From Nonomuraea typhae (GTDB lineage: Bacteria > Actinomycetota > Actinomycetes > Streptosporangiales > Streptosporangiaceae): DNA of 64,000 bases. Where the stretch lies: the NCBI RefSeq assembly GCF_009760925.1, contig NZ_VRLV01000008.1, positions 310,001-374,000 of the forward strand. Reading direction: 5' to 3'. The notes under the pieces were generated by a model. It worked only from the letters and a program-made list of their open reading frames with translations. It was not told the DNA's origin and did not search any database. The position numbers and the translations under genes were made by a program. Below are positions 42,792 to 50,891 of the stretch, one piece after another. Within the stretch, counting starts at the first letter, position 1; every line of letters starts with the position of its first letter.

Positions 42792-43862
42792 TTGTCCACC
42801 CCCGCCCAGACCACCCACCCGTGCTCGGGCTGCGGCGCGAGCGTCGCCTACGCCCCGGGCACGAGCCTGCTGCGCTGCCCCTACTGCGGGCTCGAGCAGC
42901 AGATCGCCGCCCCTGCCCGCGCGGTCAGGGAACACGACTACTCCGCCTTCCTGGCCAAGCCGCGGGTGCCCGCGCTGGCCGTACACCAGAGCGTGTGCCC
43001 GGGCTGCGGCGCCCGCACCGAGAGCGACGCGCTGGCGAAGGGCTGCCAGTTCTGCGGCACCGCCCTGGTCGCCGACACCGCCGCGGGCGACCAGATCGCG
43101 CCCGAGGCCGTGCTCCCGTTCACTCTGGACAGGAACGGCTCCCGGGAGTCCCTGCGCGGCTGGGTGAAGTCCCGCTGGTTCGCCCCGAACCGCCTCAAGA
43201 AGGTCACCGAGGCGGAGTCGATGAAATCCACCTACGTCCCCTTCTGGACCTACGACGCCGACACCACCTCCGACTACACCGGCTCCCGCGGCGAGTACTA
43301 CTACGAGACCCAGACCTACACCGAGAACGGCGAGACCAAGACCCGCCGGGTGCGCAAGACCCGCTGGTACCCGGCCTCCGGCACGGTCGCCCGCCGCTTC
43401 GACGACGTGCTCGTGGCCGCCACCGGCCGCGTCACCCCCGAGCAGCTCGGCAAGCTGGAGCCCTGGCCCGTCGGCAGCGTGCTCCCCTTCGCACCCGCCT
43501 ACATCTCCGGCCACCACGCGCTGCGCTACGACGTCGAGCCCGAGCAGGGCATGGAGAGCGCCAAGCAGGAGATGGCCGTCGTCATCGACGGCGACTGCCG
43601 CCGGGACATCGGCGGCGACCAGCAGCGCGTGAACACCGTCGACACGACCTACACCGGCGTCACGTTCAAGCTCGTGCTGCTGCCGGTGTGGATCGGCGCC
43701 TACCTGTTCGGCGGCAAGACCTACCAGGTGCTCATCAACGGCGTCTCCGGGGAGGTCCAGGGCGACCGCCCCTACAGCTGGGTCAAAATCACCCTTACGG
43801 CGCTGGCCGTCGCCGCGCTCATCGGCCTCGTCGTCTGGATTATCGCCGTCAACCGCGCGTAG
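42792..43862 (+). CDS. Double zinc-ribbon membrane protein paired with SPFH
   Basis: The 356-residue protein begins with two zinc ribbons: HPCSGCGASVAYAPG ... LRCPYCG (about 9-32) and SVCPGCGARTESDALAKGCQ ... FCG (about 62-85), both C-x2-C pairs as in TFIIB-type ribbons. The central part (WVKSRWFAPNRLKKVTEAES, YVPFWTYDADTTSDYTGSRG, YEVEP-like RYDVEPEQGM) is conserved in a family of unknown function. The C-terminus has two membrane segments (about 285-305 and 332-353). No ATG/GTG fits. The TTG at 42792, 9 nt after AGAAAGG, is the best start. It probably works with the SPFH protein as a membrane-associated complex; the client is unknown. Confidence 0.8.
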   Translation: MSTPAQTTHPCSGCGASVAYAPGTSLLRCPYCGLEQQIAAPARAVREHDYSAFLAKPRVPALAVHQSVCPGCGARTESDALAKGCQFCGTALVADTAAGDQIAPEAVLPFTLDRNGSRESLRGWVKSRWFAPNRLKKVTEAESMKSTYVPFWTYDADTTSDYTGSRGEYYYETQTYTENGETKTRRVRKTRWYPASGTVARRFDDVLVAATGRVTPEQLGKLEPWPVGSVLPFAPAYISGHHALRYDVEPEQGMESAKQEMAVVIDGDCRRDIGGDQQRVNTVDTTYTGVTFKLVLLPVWIGAYLFGGKTYQVLINGVSGEVQGDRPYSWVKITLTALAVAALIGLVVWIIAVNRA

Positions 43863-43871
43863 ATTTGGCGA

Positions 43872-44825
43872 ATGCTCCGCCGCCTGCTGCGTGTCGCGCT
43901 CGCGCTGGTCGCGCTCGGATTCCTCGGGTACGGCCTGGCCAGAAACTGGGACGCGACCACGACCGCACTGTCCGGATTGTCGCCCTGGGCGCTGGTCGGG
44001 GCGTTCGCCGCGGTGCTGGCCGGGCAGTTCTGCATGCTGCTGGCTTGGCGCGAGGTGCTGGCCGGGCTCGGCTCGCCGCTGCCGCTGCGGGTGACCGGGC
44101 GGATCATGTTCGTGGGGCAGCTGGGCAAGTACATCCCCGGTTCGGTCTGGGCCTACGCGGCGATGATGGACCTCGGCCGCGACCACGGCAGTCCGCCCCG
44201 CCGTACCTTCGCCTGCATCTCGCTCTCGCTGGTGATCAACCTCGGCGTGGCGCTGACGCTCGCCGCGGCCACGCTGGCCACGCACGAGGCGCTGCGGCGG
44301 GCCTGGTACCTCGTGCTGCTCGTGCCGGTGATCGTGGTCTGCCTGCATCCCAAGGTGCTGACCTGGGGCCTCAACCTGGCGCTGCGGCTGGCGCGCAAGG
44401 AGCCGCTGGAGAGCGCGCTGCCGGGCCGTACCGTGCTGGTGGCGGCCGGGTGGACGGCGCTCGGCTGGCTGATCTACGGCGTGCACACCTGGCTGCTGGC
44501 CGGCCGCTGGGACCTCTACGTGCTCGCGACCGGGGCCTACGCGTTCGCGTGGGCGACCGGGCTGCTGACGTTCGTGGTCCCGGCCGGGGTGGGGGTGCGT
44601 GAGGGCGCGCTGGTGCTGGTGTTCACGCCGCTGATCGGGACCGGCGCCGCGTTCGCGGTGGCGCTGCTGTCACGGGTGGCCTTCACGCTGGCCGACGCCA
44701 CCGCCGCCGGGATCGCGTTCCTGCTGGGCCGTCAGGCGTCGAGCAAGGCCGAGACGTACGCCGACCAGAACGGCGCCGGATCCACCGACTTGACCCCCGA
44801 GCGCAATCCCACCGGATCCGCGTAG
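43872..44825 (+). CDS. Flippase-like lysylphosphatidylglycerol-synthase TM family protein, paralogue 2
   Basis: The 317-residue protein has about eight membrane helices. It is parallel to the protein at 39852-40748 along its whole length (IMFVGQLGKYIPGSVWAYAA, MMDLGRDHGSPPRR, LLTFVVPAGVGVREGALVLV). The C-terminal 30 residues (RQASSKAETYADQNGAGSTD) are hydrophilic and are encoded where the oppositely oriented glycosyltransferase gene also reads, a 94-bp convergent overlap. The start is 9 bp after the zinc-ribbon gene, so the three plus-strand genes form an operon. The likely role is lipid or glycolipid translocation. Confidence 0.88.
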   Translation: MLRRLLRVALALVALGFLGYGLARNWDATTTALSGLSPWALVGAFAAVLAGQFCMLLAWREVLAGLGSPLPLRVTGRIMFVGQLGKYIPGSVWAYAAMMDLGRDHGSPPRRTFACISLSLVINLGVALTLAAATLATHEALRRAWYLVLLVPVIVVCLHPKVLTWGLNLALRLARKEPLESALPGRTVLVAAGWTALGWLIYGVHTWLLAGRWDLYVLATGAYAFAWATGLLTFVVPAGVGVREGALVLVFTPLIGTGAAFAVALLSRVAFTLADATAAGIAFLLGRQASSKAETYADQNGAGSTDLTPERNPTGSA

Positions 44826-45787
44826 AGCCGCTCGATCGCCTGCCGGAGTCGCCCCACGTCATCGGGCTCGACGAGCAGGCCGTCCACGCCGTCGGTGATG
44901 TGATCGGCCAGCGCGCCCACCCGGGTGGCGATGACCGGGACGCCGTGCTCGTGCCCGAGCCACACGTTCTGGCTGGCCGTGGCGTTGCGGTACGGCAGGA
45001 CCAGCGCGTCGGCCCGCGCGAACAACCCCGACACGTCCTCGGCCGCGACGTACCCCGGCCGCAGCTCCACCCGATCCCGGATCCCCAGCTCGTCGATCAG
45101 CCGCCGGGTGTCGTCCAGCCCGCCCCAGAACTCCCCCGCCACGGTCAGCGAGACCCCCTCGGGCAGCGCCCTGAGCAGCAGGTCAAGCCCCTTGTACGGC
45201 CGGACGATGCCGAAGAACAACAGGTTCTTGTGCACCTCGCCGGAGCGCTCGGCGCCGGCCGAGGGCAGGTGCGGCGCCATCGCCGCCACGCTGACCTTCT
45301 TGCCCGTGAGCTCCCTGGCCAGCGCCGCCTGCTGCTCGGAGTGGGCCAGCACGCCGTCGACCCGCGTGAGCAGCGCCTTCATCAGGGGCCTGTCGTACGG
45401 CTTGCGCTCGTGCGGCAGCACGTTGTGGCAGAGCGCGATCGTCCTGGTCTTGCCCGCTATGCCGGACAAAATCCCGAGATATGCGGGCACCTGCACCGGG
45501 CTCAGCACCGCGAAGACGACCAGGTCGGCGCGGCGCAACCGGCGTCCGCAGGCGTACCACCCGTCCGGCCGCCGCCAGTCGAGCCTGCGCACGGTCTTCG
45601 GGTACGGCTCGCCCTCGGGCGCGGCGATCGTCTGCCGGCCCGGGTAGAGGAAGCCCGGGTACTGCGCCTTCCAGGACTCGATCACCACGTCGTGGCCCAG
45701 GGCGCTCAGCCGGTGTGCCAGTTCGGTGGTGTGCTGGGCCCCTCCGCCTTTGTACGGATATGTCGGGCCGACGATCGCGATCCGCAC
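44732..45787 (-). CDS. GT4-family glycosyltransferase
   Basis: The 351-residue GT-B glycosyltransferase has the N-terminal glycine loop GPTYPYKGGGAQHTTELAHR. The middle has ALCHNVLPHERKPYDRPLMK and VLAHSEQQAALA. The donor domain has FFGIVRPYKGLDLLL, LRPGYVAAEDVSGLFARADA, LVLPYRNATASQNVWLGHEH and GVPVIATRVGALADHI. The E-x7-E Glu is replaced by the ASQNVWLGHEHG stretch, a variation seen in some GT4 enzymes. Its 3' end overlaps the end of the opposite flippase-like gene by 94 bp. It follows the GT2 gene on the same strand by 10 bp, so they are co-transcribed and may act on one acceptor. Confidence 0.88.
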   Translation of the reverse strand: MRIAIVGPTYPYKGGGAQHTTELAHRLSALGHDVVIESWKAQYPGFLYPGRQTIAAPEGEPYPKTVRRLDWRRPDGWYACGRRLRRADLVVFAVLSPVQVPAYLGILSGIAGKTRTIALCHNVLPHERKPYDRPLMKALLTRVDGVLAHSEQQAALARELTGKKVSVAAMAPHLPSAGAERSGEVHKNLLFFGIVRPYKGLDLLLRALPEGVSLTVAGEFWGGLDDTRRLIDELGIRDRVELRPGYVAAEDVSGLFARADALVLPYRNATASQNVWLGHEHGVPVIATRVGALADHITDGVDGLLVEPDDVGRLRQAIERLYADPVGLRSGVKSVDPAPFWSAYVSALLDA

Positions 45788-45797
45788 GTATATGTCC

Positions 45798-46733
45798 CTA
45801 CTCGCCCCTGCTTCGGACGATCAGGTCGGCCAGCAACGCCACCGAGCCGATCAGCATGCCCGACAGGAAGATCATCACGGTGTTGGCCGGGAAGTAGAAC
45901 GGGTGCTGGATCATGTCCCAGACGCCCTTCGCGAACCCGATGCCGACCAGCCACAACGCCGGCGGCATGAGCACCTTCAGCGGGTTGAAGTACATGATCA
46001 TCCGCAGGACCTGCAGGATGTAGCGGTAGGCGTCGGAGACGAAGCTGAACTTCGACTTGCCGGCCCGCTTCGCGTAGTCGATCGGCAGGTAGTAGACGTC
46101 GTGCTGGTTCGACAGGAACGACAGCGTGATCGTCGTGACGCACGAGAACCCGGGCGGCAGCAGCCGCAGATACGGCCGCGCCACCGACTTGCGGAAGGCC
46201 CGCAGCCCCGAGTTGAGATCCGGGATCTTCTGCCCCGCGAGCTTCTCGGCCACCTTCCTGATGACCCACTTCGCCGGGACCCGCAGCAGCTTGTGCGACC
46301 CCTCCTCCGACGTGCGCGCGCCCACGACCTGGTCGACCGTCTGGTCCTTCTCCAGGATCTGGACCAGCTCCGGGATGCGCTCGTTCGGGTAGGTCATGTC
46401 GGCGTCGGTCCACACGACGATCTCGCCGCGCGCCTCCTGGGTGCCGATCCTGCGGACGGTCCCCGATCCTCCGTTGCGGTGGAACGCCCGGATCCGCATG
46501 TTCGGATAGTGCGGGGCGGCCTCCTGCAACTTCGCCAACGTGGCGTCGGTCGAGCAGTCGTCGACCGCCACCAGCTCATAGGTGTAGCCGCTGGAGTCCA
46601 TCGCCTTGGTGATGCGCTCGACCTCGTCGAGGACGTGATTCTGCTCGTTGTAACACGGCAGGACGATGGTGACGTAAGGCGCTTGTTCCACTTCCACGGC
46701 GGTTCCACTCTGGGGGGTCTCGGGCGTGCTCAC
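45798..46733 (-). CDS. GT2 polyprenyl-phosphate glycosyltransferase (DPM/GtrB-like)
   Basis: The 311-residue GT-A enzyme has YVTIVLPCYNEQNHVLDEVE, ELVAVDDCSTDATLAKLQE, the metal-binding VVWTDADMTYPNERIPELV (D-x-D), and DLNSGLRAFRKSVARPYLRL followed by the catalytic acid/base region. Two C-terminal membrane helices follow (about 245-270 and 280-302). That layout is usual for dolichol-phosphate-mannose-synthase-like or GtrB-like enzymes, which load a sugar on polyprenyl phosphate at the membrane. GDP-mannose from manC is a plausible donor. TACCCT (complement at 46743-46748) lies 8-9 nt before the start, suggesting a nearly leaderless mRNA. Confidence 0.88.
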   Translation of the reverse strand: MSTPETPQSGTAVEVEQAPYVTIVLPCYNEQNHVLDEVERITKAMDSSGYTYELVAVDDCSTDATLAKLQEAAPHYPNMRIRAFHRNGGSGTVRRIGTQEARGEIVVWTDADMTYPNERIPELVQILEKDQTVDQVVGARTSEEGSHKLLRVPAKWVIRKVAEKLAGQKIPDLNSGLRAFRKSVARPYLRLLPPGFSCVTTITLSFLSNQHDVYYLPIDYAKRAGKSKFSFVSDAYRYILQVLRMIMYFNPLKVLMPPALWLVGIGFAKGVWDMIQHPFYFPANTVMIFLSGMLIGSVALLADLIVRSRGE

Positions 46734-46796
46734 GTGGGTCGAGGGTACTCTGCCCAGCGGAACGCGGAGTCCACATCGACGACGCCGGGCGGCCCG

Positions 46797-47630
46797 TCAG
46801 CCATGCCGCCCGATCTCCGCCACCCCGGGAAGCCCCTTGAGAGCGGGCCGGATCCGGCTGAAGTCCGCCGGGCTGGACAGCACCAGGTGGAAGGTCTCGC
46901 CGGATGCTTCCAGGGCATCGCGGAGGGTTGGCTTGGCCCTGTTCCAGCCGCCCACCAGCCGCCGAAGGTTCTCCGCAGCGTGCCGATGCGACTCCAGGTA
47001 GATCTTCTGCACGCCTTCCACGGTGCGCAGCGTCTCGAAGACGGCATCCCGCTCCTGGTCCGTGATCGGGTCACCTACTCCGCACGGCTCCATGGCAGTC
47101 TTCGGGCTGCAGAGAACGACCTTCGCGTCGGCTTTGCCGTCCCAAAAGTCCGTCCCCGAGACGATGACCATGGAGACGCCCGGCAGCTTCTCCAGTTTCG
47201 CGTCCAGCTTGTCATTACGGACCTGCAGTCTCGCCCGGAACTCCTCCGGCATGTCACTCTGCCTGACGTCCTTGAGCAGGGTGTCGTTGTGCGCGAACGC
47301 CTCGCGGAACTCCCGATAAGCCTCGCGTTTGGTCACGAACCGCACCTCGGAGACGCCGGGCAGCCGCTTGATGGCCCTCTTGATGTTCCGCCTCTGCTCC
47401 GCGGTCACCACGCGCCCACGGCACGCCACCATTGGGGTGTCCTTCAAGCACAGGAACACGCTGAGCTCACCCGTCGCAGGCCAGGGCGCGTCGGGAGTGG
47501 GCAGCGGCCCGTCGGCCACGGTGCCGTACGCCTGGTTCGTGCCCTCTGGCCCTGGCTCGGCCAGGGCCCCGCTCGTCCCCGCGGTCACCAACGCCATCGT
47601 CAACGCCGCGACAGCCCACACACGCCTCAT
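46797..47630 (-). CDS. Secreted protein with two FtsX-extracellular-domain-like modules, paralogue A
   Basis: The 277-residue protein has a signal peptide (RRVWAVAALTMALVTAGTSG, then ALA). Two modules resemble the large extracellular loop of FtsX. Module 1 (about 50-165) has LSVFLCLKD, KRAIKRLPGVSEVRFVTKRE, AYREF and MPEEFRARL, ending LEKLPGVSMVIV. Module 2 (about 170-275) has KVVLCSPK, VFETLRTVEGVQKIYLESHR, HLVLSSPADFSRIRPALKG and LPGVAEIG. The FtsX membrane helices are absent and no ftsE is near. In FtsX this loop activates peptidoglycan hydrolases; here a free protein could bind such hydrolases, an inference. It is a tandem duplicate of the next gene, with a copy of the same promoter. Confidence 0.75.
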   Translation of the reverse strand: MRRVWAVAALTMALVTAGTSGALAEPGPEGTNQAYGTVADGPLPTPDAPWPATGELSVFLCLKDTPMVACRGRVVTAEQRRNIKRAIKRLPGVSEVRFVTKREAYREFREAFAHNDTLLKDVRQSDMPEEFRARLQVRNDKLDAKLEKLPGVSMVIVSGTDFWDGKADAKVVLCSPKTAMEPCGVGDPITDQERDAVFETLRTVEGVQKIYLESHRHAAENLRRLVGGWNRAKPTLRDALEASGETFHLVLSSPADFSRIRPALKGLPGVAEIGRHG

Positions 47631-47638
47631 GGCGCCAC

Positions 47639-47668
47639 ATCATGACGATCACCGGCGATCCCGGTCAA
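47639..47668 (-). promoter_or_regulatory. Promoter of paralogue A (TTGACC, 18 bp, CATGAT)
   Basis: On the minus strand TTGACC (complement of 47663-47668) and CATGAT (complement of 47639-47644) are 18 bp apart, and the start codon follows the -10 by 8 nt. The same arrangement stands before paralogue B, so it was duplicated with the gene and conserved. The mRNA would be almost leaderless. Confidence 0.65.
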
Positions 47669-47676
47669 TCCGGTTA

Positions 47677-48528
47677 TCAGCGGTGCCGGGAGATCCCGTG
47701 CACGCCCGTGAGCCCCTTCAGCGCCGGGCGGATCCGGCTGAAGTCCGCCGGGCTGGACAGCACCAGGTGGAAGACCTGTCCCGTCTGCTTGGACGCGTCC
47801 TGGAGGCTGCCGGAGAAGACCCGCTGGTGGTTCTGCGCGGCATGCCGGTGCGTCTCCATGTAGACCTTCTTCACACCCTGAAGGTTGCGCAGCACCTCGA
47901 AGACCGCGTCACGCTCGTGGTCCGTGATCGTCAGGCGGTTCGCGCAGCTGCTGGGACCGCACAGCCGGACCATCGCCCCGGCCTTGCCGGTCCAGAAATC
48001 CGAGCGCTGGACGACGGCCGAGGCGATGCCGGGCAGCCTCTCCAGCTTCTCACCCAGCTTGACGTTCGGGCGGTCGAGAGTCGCGCGGAAGTACTGCGGC
48101 ATGCCGCTCCGGCCACCCGCCTTGGTGCGGCCGGTGTCCTCACGGAAGTTGCGGTACGCCTCGCTCTGGGACACATACCGTACGTCGGAGACTCCGGGCA
48201 GCCGCTTGAGCAGCTTCTCGATCTTCCGCTTCTGCTCCGCGGTCACGGCCTGGCCATGGCAGTTCCGCACGTCCGTGCCCTTCGCGCACAGATACACGCT
48301 CAGCCGGCCGGTCACCGGCCAGGACCCGTCAGGCGTGGCCAGCGGCGCGACCGCCTCGGCCACAACCCCCTCGGCCCCGGTTCCCACGCGCGAGGTCACA
48401 TCGTCCGGGCCCAGAGCCGGCTCATCGGAATGCCTGATCCCACCTATAGGGACGTCGGCCGCAGCCACGCCCATCCCGCTGGTCGCCAGCGCCGTCGTTA
48501 ACGCCGCGACCGCCCACGTACGCCTCAT
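47677..48528 (-). CDS. Secreted protein with two FtsX-extracellular-domain-like modules, paralogue B
   Basis: The 283-residue duplicate of paralogue A has signal peptide RRTWAVAALTTALATSGMGV (then AAA) and the same two modules: LSVYLCAKGTDVRNCHGQAV, then KLLKRLPGVSDVRYVSQSEA and MPQYFRATL; and MVRLCGPSSCANRLTITDHE, then VFEVLRNLQGVKKVYMETHR and HLVLSSPADFSRIRPALKGL. Each module carries a cysteine pair near its first strand. The closing 20 residues are nearly identical in A and B, while the linkers differ. Like A it lacks any membrane helix after the signal peptide. Both are monocistronic, judging from the promoter in front of each. Confidence 0.75.
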   Translation of the reverse strand: MRRTWAVAALTTALATSGMGVAAADVPIGGIRHSDEPALGPDDVTSRVGTGAEGVVAEAVAPLATPDGSWPVTGRLSVYLCAKGTDVRNCHGQAVTAEQKRKIEKLLKRLPGVSDVRYVSQSEAYRNFREDTGRTKAGGRSGMPQYFRATLDRPNVKLGEKLERLPGIASAVVQRSDFWTGKAGAMVRLCGPSSCANRLTITDHERDAVFEVLRNLQGVKKVYMETHRHAAQNHQRVFSGSLQDASKQTGQVFHLVLSSPADFSRIRPALKGLTGVHGISRHR

Positions 48529-48536
48529 GGCGACAC

Positions 48537-48566
48537 ATCATGGCGATCGTCGGCAACTCCGGTCAA
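48537..48566 (-). promoter_or_regulatory. Promoter of paralogue B (TTGACC, 18 bp, CATGAT)
   Basis: TTGACC (complement of 48561-48566) and CATGAT (complement of 48537-48542) stand 18 bp apart, 8 nt before the ATG at 48528. This is identical in layout to the promoter of paralogue A. Confidence 0.65.
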
Positions 48567-48593
48567 TTCCCGGCTATGTGGTTATGCCGGGAA
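48567..48593 (-). terminator. Hairpin after the GT-C-like membrane gene
   Basis: TTCCCGGC (48567-48574) and GCCGGGAA (48586-48593) form an 8-bp perfect stem with an 11-nt loop, directly upstream of the paralogue B promoter and about 48 bp past the stop of the upstream gene. Confidence 0.65.
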
Positions 48594-48640
48594 ACCTGGC
48601 GCCCGCTGGCGTCGGGCAGCGGCGACTCCGGTCTGCCCGG

Positions 48641-50788
48641 CTACGGCCTGGACATCCAGACGTTGATCCGGAGGCTCCAGGTGCCGTTGGGCGGTTCGGT
48701 CAGGGAGCGTTCGTCCTGCCGGGTGACCAGGGACATGACCTGCTGCGACCGGCCATAGGGCTGGACCTGGTCCGCGGTGGCGGCGAGCACCACGGGGGTC
48801 CGGCCGGTCGTCCTGATCCGGGCGATCAGGCGCTCCACCTCCGGCTCCGGCGCGGTGTCCACGTTCTCCGCCCGGCGCACCTGCGCGACGGGTACGCCGC
48901 ACATCCCCCGCACCACCTGGGTGAAGCGGTCACCCGTCACCCGCTCGGCCATCAGCACGGAGGCGCCGGGCGGAATCGCCGCGCACATCGCCTCGACGGC
49001 CGCCCGTTCCCCACGCTCGATCGGGGTGAACGCGGTCCCGATCGAGGTGATGACCGGCGGGACCAGGATGAGAATCGTGCCGGCCCCGGCCAGCCAGCCC
49101 TGGACGCGCCGGCCGTACCCGAATCTGCGGGCGCGGTCGCGAACCCAGCCGAGACCCCACACCGCCAGCACGATCAGCCCCGGGATCACCACCGGGACCA
49201 GGCGGCGCGAGGCCCACGGCTGGTCGGGCGTGATCTCCGGGCGGAGCAGCGTGGTGACGGTGGTCCAGCCGATCACGGCCAGCGGCAGGAGCCACGCGAA
49301 CGCGGCCCCGTTGCGCAGCAGCCTGCGCACGAGTACGGCGGCGCCCACCGTGGCCAGCATCACGACCGGCACGCCGACGTACCAGATCACCCAGTACAGC
49401 GACTCCTCGAAGTACAGCCGGGTCCCGTCGATCGGCAGCCCGTTGGCCTTCTGGGTCTCCATGATGAACCTGGCCGTGCGCGCGTCCTCCAGCGTCACCG
49501 GCTCCCTGCGCACGGTCTGCACCCACGGCCGCACCGCGAACCCGGCCATCACCAGCACGACCAGGGCCGCCCCGACCTCCGGCGCCCGCCTCGGCAACCG
49601 CAGCCGGGCCAGCCGCGGGGCCAGCGCCGTACCCACGACCGTCAGCACCAGCACCACCGCGCAGATCGCCAGCAGCGGCACCACCGAGCGCGACAGATAG
49701 GAGAGGTACGGCCGCGCGAACGCATAAGCGGCCAGAAACCCGAGCCCGCCCCCGGCCACCAGCCCGGCCAGCAACGGCACCCCCAGCACACCCTCCACCC
49801 GGCCCCGGCCACCGCCGCCCGAAACCGCGGGACCCCCCCGATCGGCTGGTCTGGCGGGGTCTGCGGGTGCTCGGAAGCGGCGCATGGCCACCAGGAGTCC
49901 GGCGAAGGCGAGCACGGGCAGGACGTCGCGGAGCCCGTCGATGCGCACCAGGGTGGCCAGCCCGAACACCAGTCCGGCCAGGGCCGCCGCCGGCGGGGCG
50001 CCCGTGTGGGGGCCGGCGGGCGTGGGCGCCCGGTGGGCGCGGGCCCGGGTGATGGCGTCGTGGACCAGCGCCAATCCGCCGAACAGCAGGATGAGCGACG
50101 GGATCTCGCTGAACGTGGTGCGTGAGGTGTAGAGGATCGGCAGGCTCACCGCGAACGTCAGCGCCGCCACCGGCGCCCATCGGCCGCCGGCCAGCCGGGC
50201 GGTCACCCCGCCCACCGTCAGGACGGCCAGCGCGCCCAGGACCGGCGGTCCGAGCAGCAGCCCGCCCAGCCAGTCGGCCGCGGCGTAGAGCATCGGCGGG
50301 CCCGGCATGAACTGGGGCACCACCGCGCCGCCGTAGTCGTAGAAGCCGACGCTGTCGAACTGCAGCATGGGATCCGGGCCGCCGAACGCCGCGTCCTGCC
50401 GGGGGATCGGCAGGGAGCCGTGGCCGGCCAGCCAGATGGCGTACTGCGCGTAGGTGGCCGGGTCGCGGCGGACGATCAGTTGCTCGCTGTGGAAGACCGC
50501 GTTGAAGACGCCCGAGCCGACCGCGATGGCCAGCACGGCGGCGACCTGCCGTCCGGTGGCCTCGACCACCTCCGGCAGCCGCCGCAGCCCCGCCGCGCAG
50601 AGCAGCACGATCACCGGGACGGCCGCCAGCACGGTGAACCAGGGCCGCAACATCCCCGCGAGCAGGAGCGGCAGTCCGGCCAGCAACCAGCCGGCCACCG
50701 CCAGCGCAGGCAGCAGCGAGGCCAGGGCGAGCACCCTGCCCGCCGACGGCCTCCGTGTCTCGTCGGGCAGGAGCCGGGTGAACGCCAT
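48641..50788 (-). CDS. Polytopic GT-C-like (GT39-type) membrane glycosyltransferase
   Basis: The 715-residue integral membrane protein has more than twelve hydrophobic segments. The first periplasmic loop has FHSEQLIVRRDPATYAQYAI and PDPMLQFDSVGFYDYGG, the acidic loop expected of GT-C polyprenyl-phosphate-dependent mannosyltransferases. SLPILYTSRTTFSEIPSLIL and LVRIDGLRDVLPVLAF are conserved in actinobacterial relatives. The last 150 residues form an extracytoplasmic domain (IPPGASVLMAERVTGDRFTQ). It should transfer a sugar from a polyprenyl carrier outside the membrane. The ATG at 50788 starts the first helix region; a longer frame upstream is unsupported and would overlap the divergent gene's promoter. 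Confidence 0.75.
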   Translation of the reverse strand: MAFTRLLPDETRRPSAGRVLALASLLPALAVAGWLLAGLPLLLAGMLRPWFTVLAAVPVIVLLCAAGLRRLPEVVEATGRQVAAVLAIAVGSGVFNAVFHSEQLIVRRDPATYAQYAIWLAGHGSLPIPRQDAAFGGPDPMLQFDSVGFYDYGGAVVPQFMPGPPMLYAAADWLGGLLLGPPVLGALAVLTVGGVTARLAGGRWAPVAALTFAVSLPILYTSRTTFSEIPSLILLFGGLALVHDAITRARAHRAPTPAGPHTGAPPAAALAGLVFGLATLVRIDGLRDVLPVLAFAGLLVAMRRFRAPADPARPADRGGPAVSGGGGRGRVEGVLGVPLLAGLVAGGGLGFLAAYAFARPYLSYLSRSVVPLLAICAVVLVLTVVGTALAPRLARLRLPRRAPEVGAALVVLVMAGFAVRPWVQTVRREPVTLEDARTARFIMETQKANGLPIDGTRLYFEESLYWVIWYVGVPVVMLATVGAAVLVRRLLRNGAAFAWLLPLAVIGWTTVTTLLRPEITPDQPWASRRLVPVVIPGLIVLAVWGLGWVRDRARRFGYGRRVQGWLAGAGTILILVPPVITSIGTAFTPIERGERAAVEAMCAAIPPGASVLMAERVTGDRFTQVVRGMCGVPVAQVRRAENVDTAPEPEVERLIARIRTTGRTPVVLAATADQVQPYGRSQQVMSLVTRQDERSLTEPPNGTWSLRINVWMSRP

Positions 50789-50891
50789 CGTTGATCGCGA
50801 GGGTATCCAACACGGCCGACAACCCGCGCTGCGCCGCGTGGGGAAGCCGGTAACGTACGGCCGGGACGGCTGCCATGGAGATGGGGGGCAC

